Of a stretch of DNA of 51,658 bases, positions 25,016 through 34,293 are shown piece by piece. The stretch is from contig JAJDDW010000048.1 in assembly GCA_029260115.1 (NCBI GenBank), positions 1 through 51,658 on the forward strand. Reading direction: 5' to 3'. The notes beneath the pieces are model-generated. The model searched no databases, had not been told where the DNA came from, and saw only the letters and a list, made by a program, of their open reading frames with translations. Source of the stretch: Phycisphaerae bacterium. GTDB lineage: Bacteria > Planctomycetota > Phycisphaerae > UBA1845. Every line of letters starts with the position of its first letter. The stretch's first letter is position 1. The position numbers and the translations under genes are program-made.

Positions 25016-25489
25016 TTACTGTTGGCCGTTTTGGAATCGCCCTCGTTCGCAAGCAATAGTAAAAGCCTCAGCCATTGATTTGAACTGCTGCCAAGATTGG
25101 CGGATGCGCTCGGCCTCGGAAGATTCAATTTCTCCGTCATCTTCAATTGATTTCGTTACGGTCATGAGCAATTGGCTGAATTCATTGACTAGCTGCTGCG
25201 TATTGACCAATAGCTCCGTGGGTATATCCACTTTGGTCGGTGGCGTATTTTTCACATAAAACCCGCCCGCTTGGTGGCATAGCCATTCGACCACTGTTGT
25301 GTCTTGGGTAGCGTGAACGATTTCAGCGAGGCGATCGAGCGGATTTCGTGCGCCGCTGGTATCGGGATCGTTGGGGTCTGACTCTTGGCACCATTTGTAA
25401 ACCAGCGCTTGGGATAATCGAAGGCTAGCGGCTAACGATTTCACGCCGACTTTGTCTGCGGCGTGTTTGATGGCTTCGTGGGAACGCAT
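25016..25489 (-). CDS. CII-like helix-turn-helix regulator
   Basis: A 157-residue DNA-binding protein. The N-terminus SHEAIKHAADKVGVKSLAAS followed by LRLSQALVYKWCQE forms a helix-turn-helix like that of the phage regulatory CII (CP76) family. A helical C-terminal region (about 85-150) could mediate oligomerisation. No other phage gene is nearby, so a chromosomal regulator is more likely than prophage. The target is unknown. The ATG at 25489 has GAGGAAA eight bases upstream; the open frame continues to 25534 without a site. An extended -10 (TGCTATAAG) lies at 25554-25562. Confidence 0.75.
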   Translation of the reverse strand: MRSHEAIKHAADKVGVKSLAASLRLSQALVYKWCQESDPNDPDTSGARNPLDRLAEIVHATQDTTVVEWLCHQAGGFYVKNTPPTKVDIPTELLVNTQQLVNEFSQLLMTVTKSIEDDGEIESSEAERIRQSWQQFKSMAEAFTIACERGRFQNGQQ

Positions 25490-25739
25490 AATCTTTTCCT
25501 CATAATCACCGGCCTGAATACCCTGCGATGGCAAACAAGTCTACCGGTTGATGCTTATAGCATACAATCCTAGGGCTAGCGAGCTACTTGGCTATAGTGC
25601 ATGTTAAGCGGGTAGGGGACGAGGCTTTGGCGAGCTTCATAACATCACTCACCTGCCAATTCGTGAAATGTTGAAGAATATATGATGCCCATAGTTCGTC
25701 CTGAATCTCAAGTCACCCTACAATAGAGGACGAGGAATT

Positions 25740-26618
25740 ATGGATAATTTGCCCGTACAAACCAAACGAGACATTGAGGCCATGCTGACCAGTATCGGTA
25801 TGCACCCACGGAAAATGTTTGGTCAAAATTTTTTAATAGACGGCAACCTTATGAGGTTGTTGGTTAAGTCGGCGGATATAACGCCTGACGATCGCGTGTT
25901 GGAAGTTGGTGGGGCGACGGGCGGTTTGACCGATCTATTGGCTAAGTTATCTACATCGCTTTATGTCGTGGAGATCGATCGAGAATTGGCCGTTGTTCTG
26001 AAAGAGCGATTCGAGCACTGCGCACATATGACGATTCTTAATGCGGATGTTTTACATCAAAAGCATACGCTTCATGAAACGGTCGGCGATTGGGTTAAGG
26101 ATGAGCAAGGGATTAAGCCGCGGCCGGTTAAGCTAGTTGCGAATTTGCCATACGAAGTAGCCACCTTGATTGTGATGAATCTGATAATCGATTATCCGAT
26201 GGTCTCTCGACTTTGTTTTACTGTGCAGTTGGAGGTTGGTCAGCGAATCTCAGCAAGCATGAATACAAAAGAATATGGGCCGTTGAGTATTATTGCGCAG
26301 ACGCTGTGTGATGTAGAAACGGTGGCTCGTGTTCCCAGTTCAGCTTTTTGGCCTCGCCCGAAGATAGATTCTGCCATTATGCGATTGACCCGCAAGCCGT
26401 CCCCGTTTACAACGCGCGAGCAGCAGGATTCCTTCGTGACAGTCGTACGACGCTCGTTTGAACATCGACGAAAGACTTTGCGTAGTGCGATGAGTTATTT
26501 TCTGGCCAGTGAAGTTTGCGAGCAGATTTGCCAGGCCTTTGATGGTCAGCGCCGGCCTCAAACGCTAAGTGCTGAGGAGTGGGTATCGTTGTCGAGACTC
26601 GTGTCTCCGGGTGAATGA
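25740..26618 (+). CDS. rsmA: 16S rRNA dimethyladenosine transferase
   Basis: Dimethylates two adjacent adenosines near the 3' end of 16S rRNA using S-adenosylmethionine during 30S maturation (also called KsgA). The 292-residue protein shows QNFLIDGNLMRL near the N-terminus, the SAM-binding motif VLEVGGATGGLTDLL (usually GxGxG; here G-G-A-T-G-G), VVEIDREL, and the hallmark NLPYEVAT. The C-terminal helical domain has PSSAFWPRPKIDSAI. It has a GAGGA ribosome site. It is followed directly by the cysteine desulfurase gene with little or no gap, so the two are co-transcribed. Confidence 0.96.
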   Translation: MDNLPVQTKRDIEAMLTSIGMHPRKMFGQNFLIDGNLMRLLVKSADITPDDRVLEVGGATGGLTDLLAKLSTSLYVVEIDRELAVVLKERFEHCAHMTILNADVLHQKHTLHETVGDWVKDEQGIKPRPVKLVANLPYEVATLIVMNLIIDYPMVSRLCFTVQLEVGQRISASMNTKEYGPLSIIAQTLCDVETVARVPSSAFWPRPKIDSAIMRLTRKPSPFTTREQQDSFVTVVRRSFEHRRKTLRSAMSYFLASEVCEQICQAFDGQRRPQTLSAEEWVSLSRLVSPGE

Positions 26619-26651
26619 GTGATTGTAAAAGCTCTAGCTGAAGGTGTAAGG

Positions 26652-27809
26652 ATGGCTGCGTTGGATACGATCTACTTCGACAATAATGCAACGACACGAC
26701 CGCTCGATGAAGTGGTAGCAGCCATGCAACCCTTCTGGGTGGACGCCTATGCAAATCCGTCGAGCGTTCATCAGTTTGGCCAATCCGTAAAACATGCTAT
26801 CGAATGTGCCCGTGAGCAGGTAGCTGCGCTGATTCATGCCAATCCTGGCGAAATTGTTTTTACGAGTAGCGGTACTGAGAGCATAAACCTAGCCATTCGC
26901 GGGGCATTGGCCATGGTTCCCACAAAGCGAAAGTTCGTTACGACAGCCGTGGAACATGCCGCGGTTGTGCGGTTAAGTGAGGAACTTGATCGCGAGGGTT
27001 ATGAAGTGATTTTGATTGGCGTAGACCGCGACGGGCGCATTGACGAAGAGGCTTGGCTCGCGGCGATGACGGATGACACTGCGCTGGCATCGATTCAACA
27101 TGCCAATAACGAAACTGGCGTGATGATGGACGTGCCGCGGCTGGCGGAGTTGGCTCAATCGCGGGGCGTTGCTGTGCATGTGGACGCAGTGCAAACGGTG
27201 GGCAAGGTCGCGGTGAACGTAACTGACTGGCCCATTCAATTTGCCAGTTTCAGCGCTCATAAATTTCATGGTCCCAAAGGCGCTGGCGGATTATACGTGC
27301 GACGTCGGACACGTCTTAAACCATTGATTGTCGGTGGCAGTCAAGAACGAGAGCTGCGGGCGGGGACGGAAAATACGGCTGCGATTGTAGGCATGGGCGT
27401 AGCGGCTACGTGTTGTGGCGAGGCGATGGTTGAGACGGCAGCGCGGGTAGGCGCATTGCGCGATCAGCTAGAACGCGATCTAGTTGCGGCCATGTCTATC
27501 GCATCTGTAAATGGAAGTCAGGCCAATCGCGTTTATAATACAACGAATATATCTTTTGAAAATTTAGAGGCTGAGGCGATTTTAATTTTGCTGAGTGAAG
27601 CGGGCATCTACGCTTCGAGTGGTGCGGCATGTAGTAGCGGCTCACTACAGCCTTCTCATGTGCTGCAAGCGATGGGGACTGAGGCGTCTATGGCTCACGG
27701 CGCTATCCGGTTTAGTCTGTCGCGATACAGTAATGAAGAGGAAGTGGTGAGCGTGGTCGAACGGCTGCCGGGGCTGTTAGCGCGGTTATCGAGGCTGGGT
27801 TCGCGTTAA
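26652..27809 (+). CDS. iscS: cysteine desulfurase (IscS/NifS family)
   Basis: PLP enzyme that removes sulfur from cysteine for Fe-S cluster and thio-modification pathways. The 385-residue protein starts with TIYFDNNATT, the class-V aminotransferase opening. The PLP lysine is K204 in SAHKFHGPKGAGG and the sulfur-accepting cysteine is C327 in SSGAACSSGS, both within two residues of their E. coli IscS positions. That supports the ATG at 26652 rather than the GTG at 26619. No iscU or other Fe-S assembly gene follows, so the partner scaffold is elsewhere. Immediately downstream of rsmA. Confidence 0.94.
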   Translation: MAALDTIYFDNNATTRPLDEVVAAMQPFWVDAYANPSSVHQFGQSVKHAIECAREQVAALIHANPGEIVFTSSGTESINLAIRGALAMVPTKRKFVTTAVEHAAVVRLSEELDREGYEVILIGVDRDGRIDEEAWLAAMTDDTALASIQHANNETGVMMDVPRLAELAQSRGVAVHVDAVQTVGKVAVNVTDWPIQFASFSAHKFHGPKGAGGLYVRRRTRLKPLIVGGSQERELRAGTENTAAIVGMGVAATCCGEAMVETAARVGALRDQLERDLVAAMSIASVNGSQANRVYNTTNISFENLEAEAILILLSEAGIYASSGAACSSGSLQPSHVLQAMGTEASMAHGAIRFSLSRYSNEEEVVSVVERLPGLLARLSRLGSR

Positions 27810-27928
27810 GCGATGACGATAGGGCGGAAAGATCGTGATATAGGTAGAGGTCGCCGATAGGTTATAAGCCTACGTGTAGGTATTATGCTTGCATACGCTA
27901 CGGCGATTGCGATCGGTGAGTTGGAGAC

Positions 27929-28822
27929 ATGATGTCAAAAGCACGTATTGGAATTATTGGCGGGACAGGTCTTGGTAACGTTCTTCTAAAAGAAGGCGGC
28001 GAATCGGTGCATGTTGAGACGCCGTTCGGTCAACCGAGCATGGACCCGATATTGGCCAACTGGGGGGGGGCTGACGTTGCGTTCATTGCTCGTCACGGCG
28101 CAGGCCATATTCATAACCCATCGAATGTTCCTTATCGAGCCAATATCTGGGCGATGAAAAGCGTTGGGGTCGATGCGATAGTAGCCAGCGGCGCGACCGG
28201 AAGTTTGCAAGAGAATATCGCCCCGGGGCACTTGGTGATTTGCGATCAGGTGATCGATAAAACGTTTCGGCGGGCATCAACATATTTCGATGAAGGTGTC
28301 GTCGCTCATGTCGAAATGGGTGATCCGTTTTGTCCAGCATTACGTAGCACTTTATCCGAAGTTGGCGAAGGTGCAGGCCATGATATTCACACTGAGGGTA
28401 CATACGTTTGTATGGAAGGGCCTCAATTTTCCACGCGTGCGGAGTCGCTCATGCATCGTCAATGGGGCGGGGACGTCATCGGCATGACATGTATGCCCGA
28501 AGCGAAGTTGGCCCGCGAAGCTGAGCTGTGTTATGCCATAATTGCGCTACCGACGGATTATGACTGTTGGCGACCGCATGATGCTGTGGGCAATCCAAAC
28601 GCATTGCTAGAGGAAATCATAGGAAACTTGCATCGGGCAACCGCGCGTGCGGTGGATTTGATTCGTGCGAGCTTGCCAAAGATTGTGAACATTGCGCGAA
28701 CATGTCGCTGTAGAGATGCGTTGAAACTAGCCTCGTGGACCGATGAGAAAACGCTTAGCCCTGAGCATCGCCAGCGATTTTCTCCATTGCTGCAGAGACA
28801 CTGGGACGCGAAGAAGGATTAA
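27929..28822 (+). CDS. mtnP: S-methyl-5'-thioadenosine phosphorylase
   Basis: Splits methylthioadenosine with phosphate to adenine and methylthioribose-1-phosphate in the methionine salvage pathway. The 297-residue protein has IGIIGGTGLGNVL at the N-terminus, FIARHGAGHIHNPSNVPYRAN (phosphate and base loop), the purine-site VCMEGPQFSTRAES, and GMTCMPEAKLAREA. The variant MTCMPE and DYDCW point to MTA rather than inosine or guanosine. Tandem ATGs at 27929 and 27932 follow TTGGAGAC. The PQQ-like gene begins two bases after its stop, so they are likely co-transcribed. Confidence 0.93.
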   Translation: MMSKARIGIIGGTGLGNVLLKEGGESVHVETPFGQPSMDPILANWGGADVAFIARHGAGHIHNPSNVPYRANIWAMKSVGVDAIVASGATGSLQENIAPGHLVICDQVIDKTFRRASTYFDEGVVAHVEMGDPFCPALRSTLSEVGEGAGHDIHTEGTYVCMEGPQFSTRAESLMHRQWGGDVIGMTCMPEAKLAREAELCYAIIALPTDYDCWRPHDAVGNPNALLEEIIGNLHRATARAVDLIRASLPKIVNIARTCRCRDALKLASWTDEKTLSPEHRQRFSPLLQRHWDAKKD

Positions 28823-28824
28823 TT

Positions 28825-31800
28825 GTGAACGCTGTATTTGGCTATGATGCTGGGAACTGTCGCAAACGTGTGGCCTCGCGCTTCACTAATCGCTTGGTAT
28901 GCGCCTATTCAAAGATAAGGCGATTAGCAGCATGGCTACTGCTTTTAGTGATGATGTTTTTTCCAGCAGCCATATGTAGTCAATCGGTGCTGGGCAAAGA
29001 TGAAATGGGCGTTAACGAAGCCAATGTAAACATTCACGACGTTTACTTGAACGACAGCTTTGAAGTCGCTGATGCTATAGCTCAAGCCAAGCGTCTATCG
29101 CGGGCTGAGCGCTGGACCGATGCCGCTTCGTTATTACAACGCATGTCTGACGTTCATAGTGGCATGCTGGTGCGGGAGGATGGGGGACGTTATGTCGGCG
29201 TTCGCTATCGAATCAACCACATCATTGCCAATTGGCCCAAGACCGGTTTGCAGGCGTATCGTGCGCTTAACGAAAAAGAATTACAGCAGCGTTTGAGCGA
29301 TCTTGGCGACCGCCGTGATCTTGATGCTTTGCTAGAATTGTTTGAACGATTCTTTTGTACCGCTGGTGCGCCATCATTGGCTGATACAATTGGTCAAGTT
29401 GCCTTTGAAGCCGGGGATTTTGTCTTGGCCGAGAGGGTCTACCAAACTGTTATTGATGCGCATCCAGACCAAGTGCATGTTCGAGATCATTTCGAGGCGA
29501 TGCTGTTTTTGCTCAAACATTGGCAAGGCAACGTCGACCGCGAAGTACCTGAGCGACTTGCGAATACAAAAATATCTTGGCGCGGCGAGCTGCGCACATT
29601 GGGTAGCGTACTGGCTACCATGGAGCCAATGTCGCTGGGAATAGCATCTTCACGAGAAGATTGGCCTATTTTTGGTGGCAGTGATCAGCGCGATATTATT
29701 GGCTCGTCAGGCGTGGATGAATTAGGGTTATTGTGGCAATTCGCACTGCCCGGTGCGCCGGAATCAGACGAAGCTAGACGCTCGATGCACGCGGTTATGG
29801 ATGATAGTGACGCGCTGGCCCGGTTGCTGTCCATTCAGCCCGTGGTGAGTGGTGACCTTATTGTCATTCAAAAACAGCGTGAAATTGTAGGGTTGTATCG
29901 TCGAACGGGGGCGGTTGCCTGGCGACGACCCACAGATGATTTGGATCAATCGCTTGCGGATGATCTTGAGGATCAGCCGCCTGCGTTATATGCCCCGACG
30001 GTATCTGGTGGTCGTGTGTACGCGGCGCTCCCCGGCGAGATTGCCTCATATTATGGCTACGAATCTCCATCTACTCCGCCTGCGGTCATTTGCCTTGATG
30101 CGGCTAGCGGAAACCCCATCTGGTCGCTAACGCGAGAGTCTGCGGGCGCGGTGCTTGAAGAAATAGTTTTCGATACATCTCCGCTGGTGCGCGAAGGCAG
30201 TGTCTATGTCGTTGGTCGACGTCGTCGTTCGTTTGGTTTTGAAGATTGTTATCTGCTACGCATTCGAGCTACCGATGGCGTACTGGTTCATAAAACGCAT
30301 TTGGGAAGCGCCTCGACAGGATCATTCGGATCGCGCCGCGCCACATTGTCAATGGCCGCCGTGGTCGGTGATACGATTTATGTTTGTACAAACTTAGGCA
30401 CAGTAGCTGCTGTCGCTGCGAGAACGGGAAGCGTGCGTTGGCTTCGCGCGTATGACCGATCTTCCAATGCCGACGAACAACCATGGGGTGGTCAGTCTCG
30501 CATGCATTCGCCGTGGGGCTATAACCCTGCGATGGTGCACGATGGCCAGCTATTCATCTTACCCACCGACGCCGCTCACCTGTTTGTGTATGACGTTGAT
30601 TCAGGGAATTTGTTGCATCAAATCCCTCGCGAACAATTAATGGGAGCGCAAAGCGCATTCGGCGTCAAAGACGGCTTGTTCTGCAGTGCCGGGGGAAAAG
30701 TAGTGTGTTATGATCTCCGTGAGGACAAGCTTCGCTGGTCGACGGACTTAACCCAAGGGTCGTCAGTCTATGGCCGAGGCATGTGGGTGGACGGTGAATT
30801 AATGATCCCCACGACAGTTGGGATATCTCGTTTTGATGTGTCGACCGGTTCGCGACGTGATACGGTTTTGGAAAAAAATCTACGCATGGGTAATATCCTA
30901 GCATTAGCCGATGAAGTTTACGTCGCTGGCCCGTGGCAAGTGTCTGCATACGTCCGCCGTTCACAGCTCTGGCGTTCGCTTCGCACGAGAATGGCTGAAT
31001 CGCCGGCTGATCCCGTCCCCGCGTTAGAATTGGCAGAGGTTGCACTGCGAAATGGTGAAGCTACTGAAGCATATGACGCGATTGGTGAAGCCGTTCGTCG
31101 GGCAGATGCGATGCAAGATACATTAGACGGCGTTGTACGACGGCGTATTTATGAAAATGTAATTGCTTATGTTCGCGCGAATGCGAACAAAGCATCGATT
31201 GATTTAGCCAAGTTGAATAAACTGTTCGATTACGCCAGTGACACCTCGCCGAATGGTGCTTCGCAGGTTGCCTATCGACTGCTATTCGCCTCGCGATACA
31301 AAAAACTAGAGCAGCCACAAGAGGCGCTTCGTTTATACCAGCAAATTTTGCGTGATCGCACCCTGCGCGAAGAACCGGTCACTGCCCAGGTCGAGCCTGT
31401 GGACCGAGAGAATAATGCTGTTTCGCAAGATCGAACGTCCGGGTTGATAGCGGCTTCCCGAATTGATGATTTGCTTATTCAGTTTGGTGACACCATCTAC
31501 GCCCAATATGAATCCGAGGCTCTTCGCTGGTTAGAAAGCGGCAAGGCCGGGGGTGATCTTGGTCGACTAGAATTAATCGTGCGCACATTTCCTAATAGCC
31601 AAACCGCGCCACTGGCCATGTTAGCTCAAGCTGATTTACTGCTCGCAAACGCTTCACCTGCCCGGGCCGCAGCGGTTTTATCTGCTGCTTATTATCGATA
31701 CCCGAATCGCCTAGATAAAGAGACCATCATTCGACGCATCGCGGACGCTTACGAATCCGCTGGCCGTCTCCCGCATGCCTATAGTTGGTTAACCAAAGGC

Positions 31801-33129
31801 GTTCGTGAATATCCAGCCGCTCGCTTTGATAACAAGGGCACATCGGTTTCGTTTGTAGAATATCGCCGTCGCTTGTCTCATGTGCGCAAAGAAATCGAAC
31901 CCTCTTTGCCACAAATTCATTGGCCAATCGCGCAGCAAAAGAGCGTTACGCTTGAAGAAAACCAGCGATTGCTTTCTCCGCAGGTTTCTCAACATCCTAA
32001 AGCAGACTGGTCTCGTTATTTCGTCTCCTCGCTCAAAGAACTAACCGCCTACGATGCCGTCAATGGAAAGCTGTTATGGCGCTGGCCATTATCCTCGGAT
32101 GTGCCTGCAGATTTAGTCTTCGCCTCCAAAGACTTAGCCTTGTTCTTAACGGCCAATACCTTGTATGCGTTAGATCCATCCACTGGAAAACAGCTCTGGA
32201 AATATGGCGAACCTCATGACAAAGAGAAAGCGCCCGATCAGGATTGGGAAGCGCAGGCCAATATCCGAACGATCGCATTATCAAACTCAGCCGTGGTTGT
32301 TGCTGGTGATCGACAGGGCGTGACTTGTTTGGAGACCAAGACTGGTACAGTGCGTTGGTCGCATGAAAAGCTACAAGGTCCTCGCGGCACCATGCGTGTG
32401 GTTGAACCGTGGGTGGTGTATCATTTTGCGGAAGATGGCGGAACATTTTGCCGGATCATTAATATCGAAACCGGCGAACAGGTACGAGACCTTCTCTTGG
32501 ACGACCCAAGATCGCTGGAGACTATATTTCTAACGCTCGATGGTCGATTGATTACAGTTACCGCGCAGTCTCTGTCAGCTTATGACATTGAAACCGGCGT
32601 GCGTAGTTGGCGTTACGCCATTGATGGCATGTTGCGGCGCTCGTCACTGTTTGTTGATTTTGATGCGATCTATTTCTCCGAAGATGGCCGGCGCGTACGC
32701 AAACTAAATGTGGAAAATGGTCGAACAGTCTGGCTATCTGATGTGCTATGTCGACGCCCCAAAGACGACATGCGCATTAACCGGCAAGGCGCCAGCGTGG
32801 TAGTTCACACGTCTTCTAGCGTCGCAGCCGTCGACGAAGTAAATGGGCTAACCCTATGGGAAGGTGTCGCACCGGACGACGCACACTTTATCTCACGGGG
32901 CATTGTCGCCGACCACTTTCTAGCCCTGCATCACCCTGACAATGAAGAAGAAGCCCCGAAATCGCAGGTGTATCTATACGATCTGCGACACGCCAGTGGC
33001 CTACTGCGCGGGACGGTAGATGTCGGCGACGTTGGCAAAACAGCTACGATACTACTGGTCTACGACGGTTTTCTGATTCAAACGGAGAAACAACTCAAGC
33101 GATGGTCTCATGATGCACCCAAGCCGTAA
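28825..33129 (+). CDS. exported double PQQ-like propeller protein with TPR-like centre
   Basis: A 1434-residue protein with a long N-terminal leader and a signal or anchor segment near residues 33-52 (AAWLLLLVMMFFPAA). Three regions follow. First, a helical stretch (about 70-265, TPR-like). Second, a first propeller (about 278-710) with repeats such as VICLDAASGNPIW, VAAVAARTGSVRW and VVCYDLREDKLRW. Third, a helical TPR-like centre (about 720-1050) and a second propeller (about 1059-1434) with YDAVNGKLLW, LDPSTGKQLW and YDIETGVRSW. These are PQQ-like (WD40-type) blades. Real PQQ binding or dehydrogenase residues are not visible. Likely outer-surface or scaffold protein. The GTG start follows AAGGA. 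Confidence 0.8.
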   Translation: MNAVFGYDAGNCRKRVASRFTNRLVCAYSKIRRLAAWLLLLVMMFFPAAICSQSVLGKDEMGVNEANVNIHDVYLNDSFEVADAIAQAKRLSRAERWTDAASLLQRMSDVHSGMLVREDGGRYVGVRYRINHIIANWPKTGLQAYRALNEKELQQRLSDLGDRRDLDALLELFERFFCTAGAPSLADTIGQVAFEAGDFVLAERVYQTVIDAHPDQVHVRDHFEAMLFLLKHWQGNVDREVPERLANTKISWRGELRTLGSVLATMEPMSLGIASSREDWPIFGGSDQRDIIGSSGVDELGLLWQFALPGAPESDEARRSMHAVMDDSDALARLLSIQPVVSGDLIVIQKQREIVGLYRRTGAVAWRRPTDDLDQSLADDLEDQPPALYAPTVSGGRVYAALPGEIASYYGYESPSTPPAVICLDAASGNPIWSLTRESAGAVLEEIVFDTSPLVREGSVYVVGRRRRSFGFEDCYLLRIRATDGVLVHKTHLGSASTGSFGSRRATLSMAAVVGDTIYVCTNLGTVAAVAARTGSVRWLRAYDRSSNADEQPWGGQSRMHSPWGYNPAMVHDGQLFILPTDAAHLFVYDVDSGNLLHQIPREQLMGAQSAFGVKDGLFCSAGGKVVCYDLREDKLRWSTDLTQGSSVYGRGMWVDGELMIPTTVGISRFDVSTGSRRDTVLEKNLRMGNILALADEVYVAGPWQVSAYVRRSQLWRSLRTRMAESPADPVPALELAEVALRNGEATEAYDAIGEAVRRADAMQDTLDGVVRRRIYENVIAYVRANANKASIDLAKLNKLFDYASDTSPNGASQVAYRLLFASRYKKLEQPQEALRLYQQILRDRTLREEPVTAQVEPVDRENNAVSQDRTSGLIAASRIDDLLIQFGDTIYAQYESEALRWLESGKAGGDLGRLELIVRTFPNSQTAPLAMLAQADLLLANASPARAAAVLSAAYYRYPNRLDKETIIRRIADAYESAGRLPHAYSWLTKGVREYPAARFDNKGTSVSFVEYRRRLSHVRKEIEPSLPQIHWPIAQQKSVTLEENQRLLSPQVSQHPKADWSRYFVSSLKELTAYDAVNGKLLWRWPLSSDVPADLVFASKDLALFLTANTLYALDPSTGKQLWKYGEPHDKEKAPDQDWEAQANIRTIALSNSAVVVAGDRQGVTCLETKTGTVRWSHEKLQGPRGTMRVVEPWVVYHFAEDGGTFCRIINIETGEQVRDLLLDDPRSLETIFLTLDGRLITVTAQSLSAYDIETGVRSWRYAIDGMLRRSSLFVDFDAIYFSEDGRRVRKLNVENGRTVWLSDVLCRRPKDDMRINRQGASVVVHTSSSVAAVDEVNGLTLWEGVAPDDAHFISRGIVADHFLALHHPDNEEEAPKSQVYLYDLRHASGLLRGTVDVGDVGKTATILLVYDGFLIQTEKQLKRWSHDAPKP

Positions 33130-33145
33130 CGACTACTCGGTCGTT
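33128..33145. terminator. hairpin between convergent genes
   Basis: AACGAC (33128-33133) and GTCGTT (33140-33145) form a perfect 6-bp stem with a 6-nt loop exactly in the 15-bp gap between the PQQ-like gene and mutM. There is no T-tract on either strand, so it is a weak terminator candidate. Confidence 0.3.
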
Positions 33146-33966
33146 CAACGCATCATCTGACAAACAGGGCAAACATACGATGATCGCCCAGTCACTTGCA
33201 TGCGCTCAATAATAGTGCCACATTTACGACACTTTTTTCCCTCCCGATCGTATACCTTGTGCTGATGTTGATAACCACCTGCCGAGCCATCCGGTCGCCG
33301 GTAATCCGACAACGTTGACCCACGAAAATCAATGGCCTTGTTGAGAATTCGTTTGATTTGCCGTAAAAGCAGCCCCGCTAGCTTTGTGTCGAGATCGTTT
33401 GATTTGGTAGTAGGATGAATCCCGGTGGCGTACAGCGCCTCGTCGCAGTAAATATTCCCGATCCCCGCGATGGCTGATTGATCGAGTAGCAGCGCTTTGA
33501 TCTGACGATTGCGCTGCAGTAAATCAAAAAATTCTCCGGCCTTTAACGTCAAAGGCTCCGGCCCCAATGGTCCCAAACGCGGACCTATATGCTTGTCATC
33601 TGCGGGCCATAGCCATACACCGCCAAATCGCCGAGGGTCTCGAAACCGCAGTTCCTCGTCAAAATCGGCAAAGGTCAATCGTAGGTGGGTATGCTTTTCG
33701 ATGGCTGAGTTAGGCGCGACGAGGTCCAGCCGTCCCGTCATACCCAGGTGGATGACCAGCTCGGTAGGCGCGTCGAGCGCAATCATGATACGTTTAGCCC
33801 GTCGATATATGTGGGTGATCTTTTGTTGGGGCAAAAATTTTGCCAGCGCGGCAGGATAACCGTGTATGACATCTTTTCGTCGAACCACTGCAGCCGAGAC
33901 GGTAAGACCAGTCAGCGACGCGCTCAGCGCCCGAACAATCGTCTCAACTTCTGGTAATTCGGGCAT
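33145..33966 (-). CDS. mutM: formamidopyrimidine-DNA glycosylase
   Basis: Base-excision repair enzyme that removes 8-oxoguanine and ring-opened purines, with AP-lyase activity. The 273-residue protein begins MPELPEVET, giving the catalytic N-terminal proline and glutamate. It has VIHLGMTGRL, FRDPRRFGGVWL, and the Fpg helix-two-turn-helix near GIGNIYCDEALYATGIHP. The C-terminal zinc finger has four cysteines (CRKCGTIIERM and CPVC). It is convergent with the PQQ-like gene. The gap upstream (33967-34293) has no clear promoter. Confidence 0.96.
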   Translation of the reverse strand: MPELPEVETIVRALSASLTGLTVSAAVVRRKDVIHGYPAALAKFLPQQKITHIYRRAKRIMIALDAPTELVIHLGMTGRLDLVAPNSAIEKHTHLRLTFADFDEELRFRDPRRFGGVWLWPADDKHIGPRLGPLGPEPLTLKAGEFFDLLQRNRQIKALLLDQSAIAGIGNIYCDEALYATGIHPTTKSNDLDTKLAGLLLRQIKRILNKAIDFRGSTLSDYRRPDGSAGGYQHQHKVYDREGKKCRKCGTIIERMQVTGRSSYVCPVCQMMR

Positions 33967-34293
33967 ACGCTACCTCATCCCCTGATTAGATGTTCTGCGT
34001 GAAACAAAATAAGTATTGATAATAGGCCTAGACCCACGCGAGGCAATTATCGCGGACGTCTCACGTATGTCCCGAAGTCAAAATGGGGAAAAAACGCAAA
34101 TCTCTGAGAAATTTTCCTTACTAGAGGTGCGGCTGGCTCGTTTTGAAAGTTTTCGCTATGCTAATCGTCGTGTTCGGGTTCGTCGCTGTCGGGAAAGCCC
34201 ATAGCTAATTGAATCCCTTATTTGGTATCACGGGTAGCAAGGCCAAAAAGCGGCGAATCCGTAGACAAACGCAACCGCACGGAGAACGATCAA
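33967..34293. other. 327-bp gap, no gene recognised
   Basis: Between the divergent mutM and POT transporter genes. The only open frame (34016-34204, 62 codons) has no ribosome site or family likeness. An AT-rich spot (TTTTCGCTATGCTAATCG, about 34148-34165) could be part of a promoter. Nothing else seen. Confidence 0.4.

Noticed and set aside
25016..25489. A prophage
   Set aside because: Only one phage-like regulator is present; the neighbours are topA, ppiD-like and rsmA genes.
34016..34204. A 62-codon open frame in the gap before the POT gene
   Set aside because: No ribosome site, no family likeness, and Arg-rich composition typical of noise.
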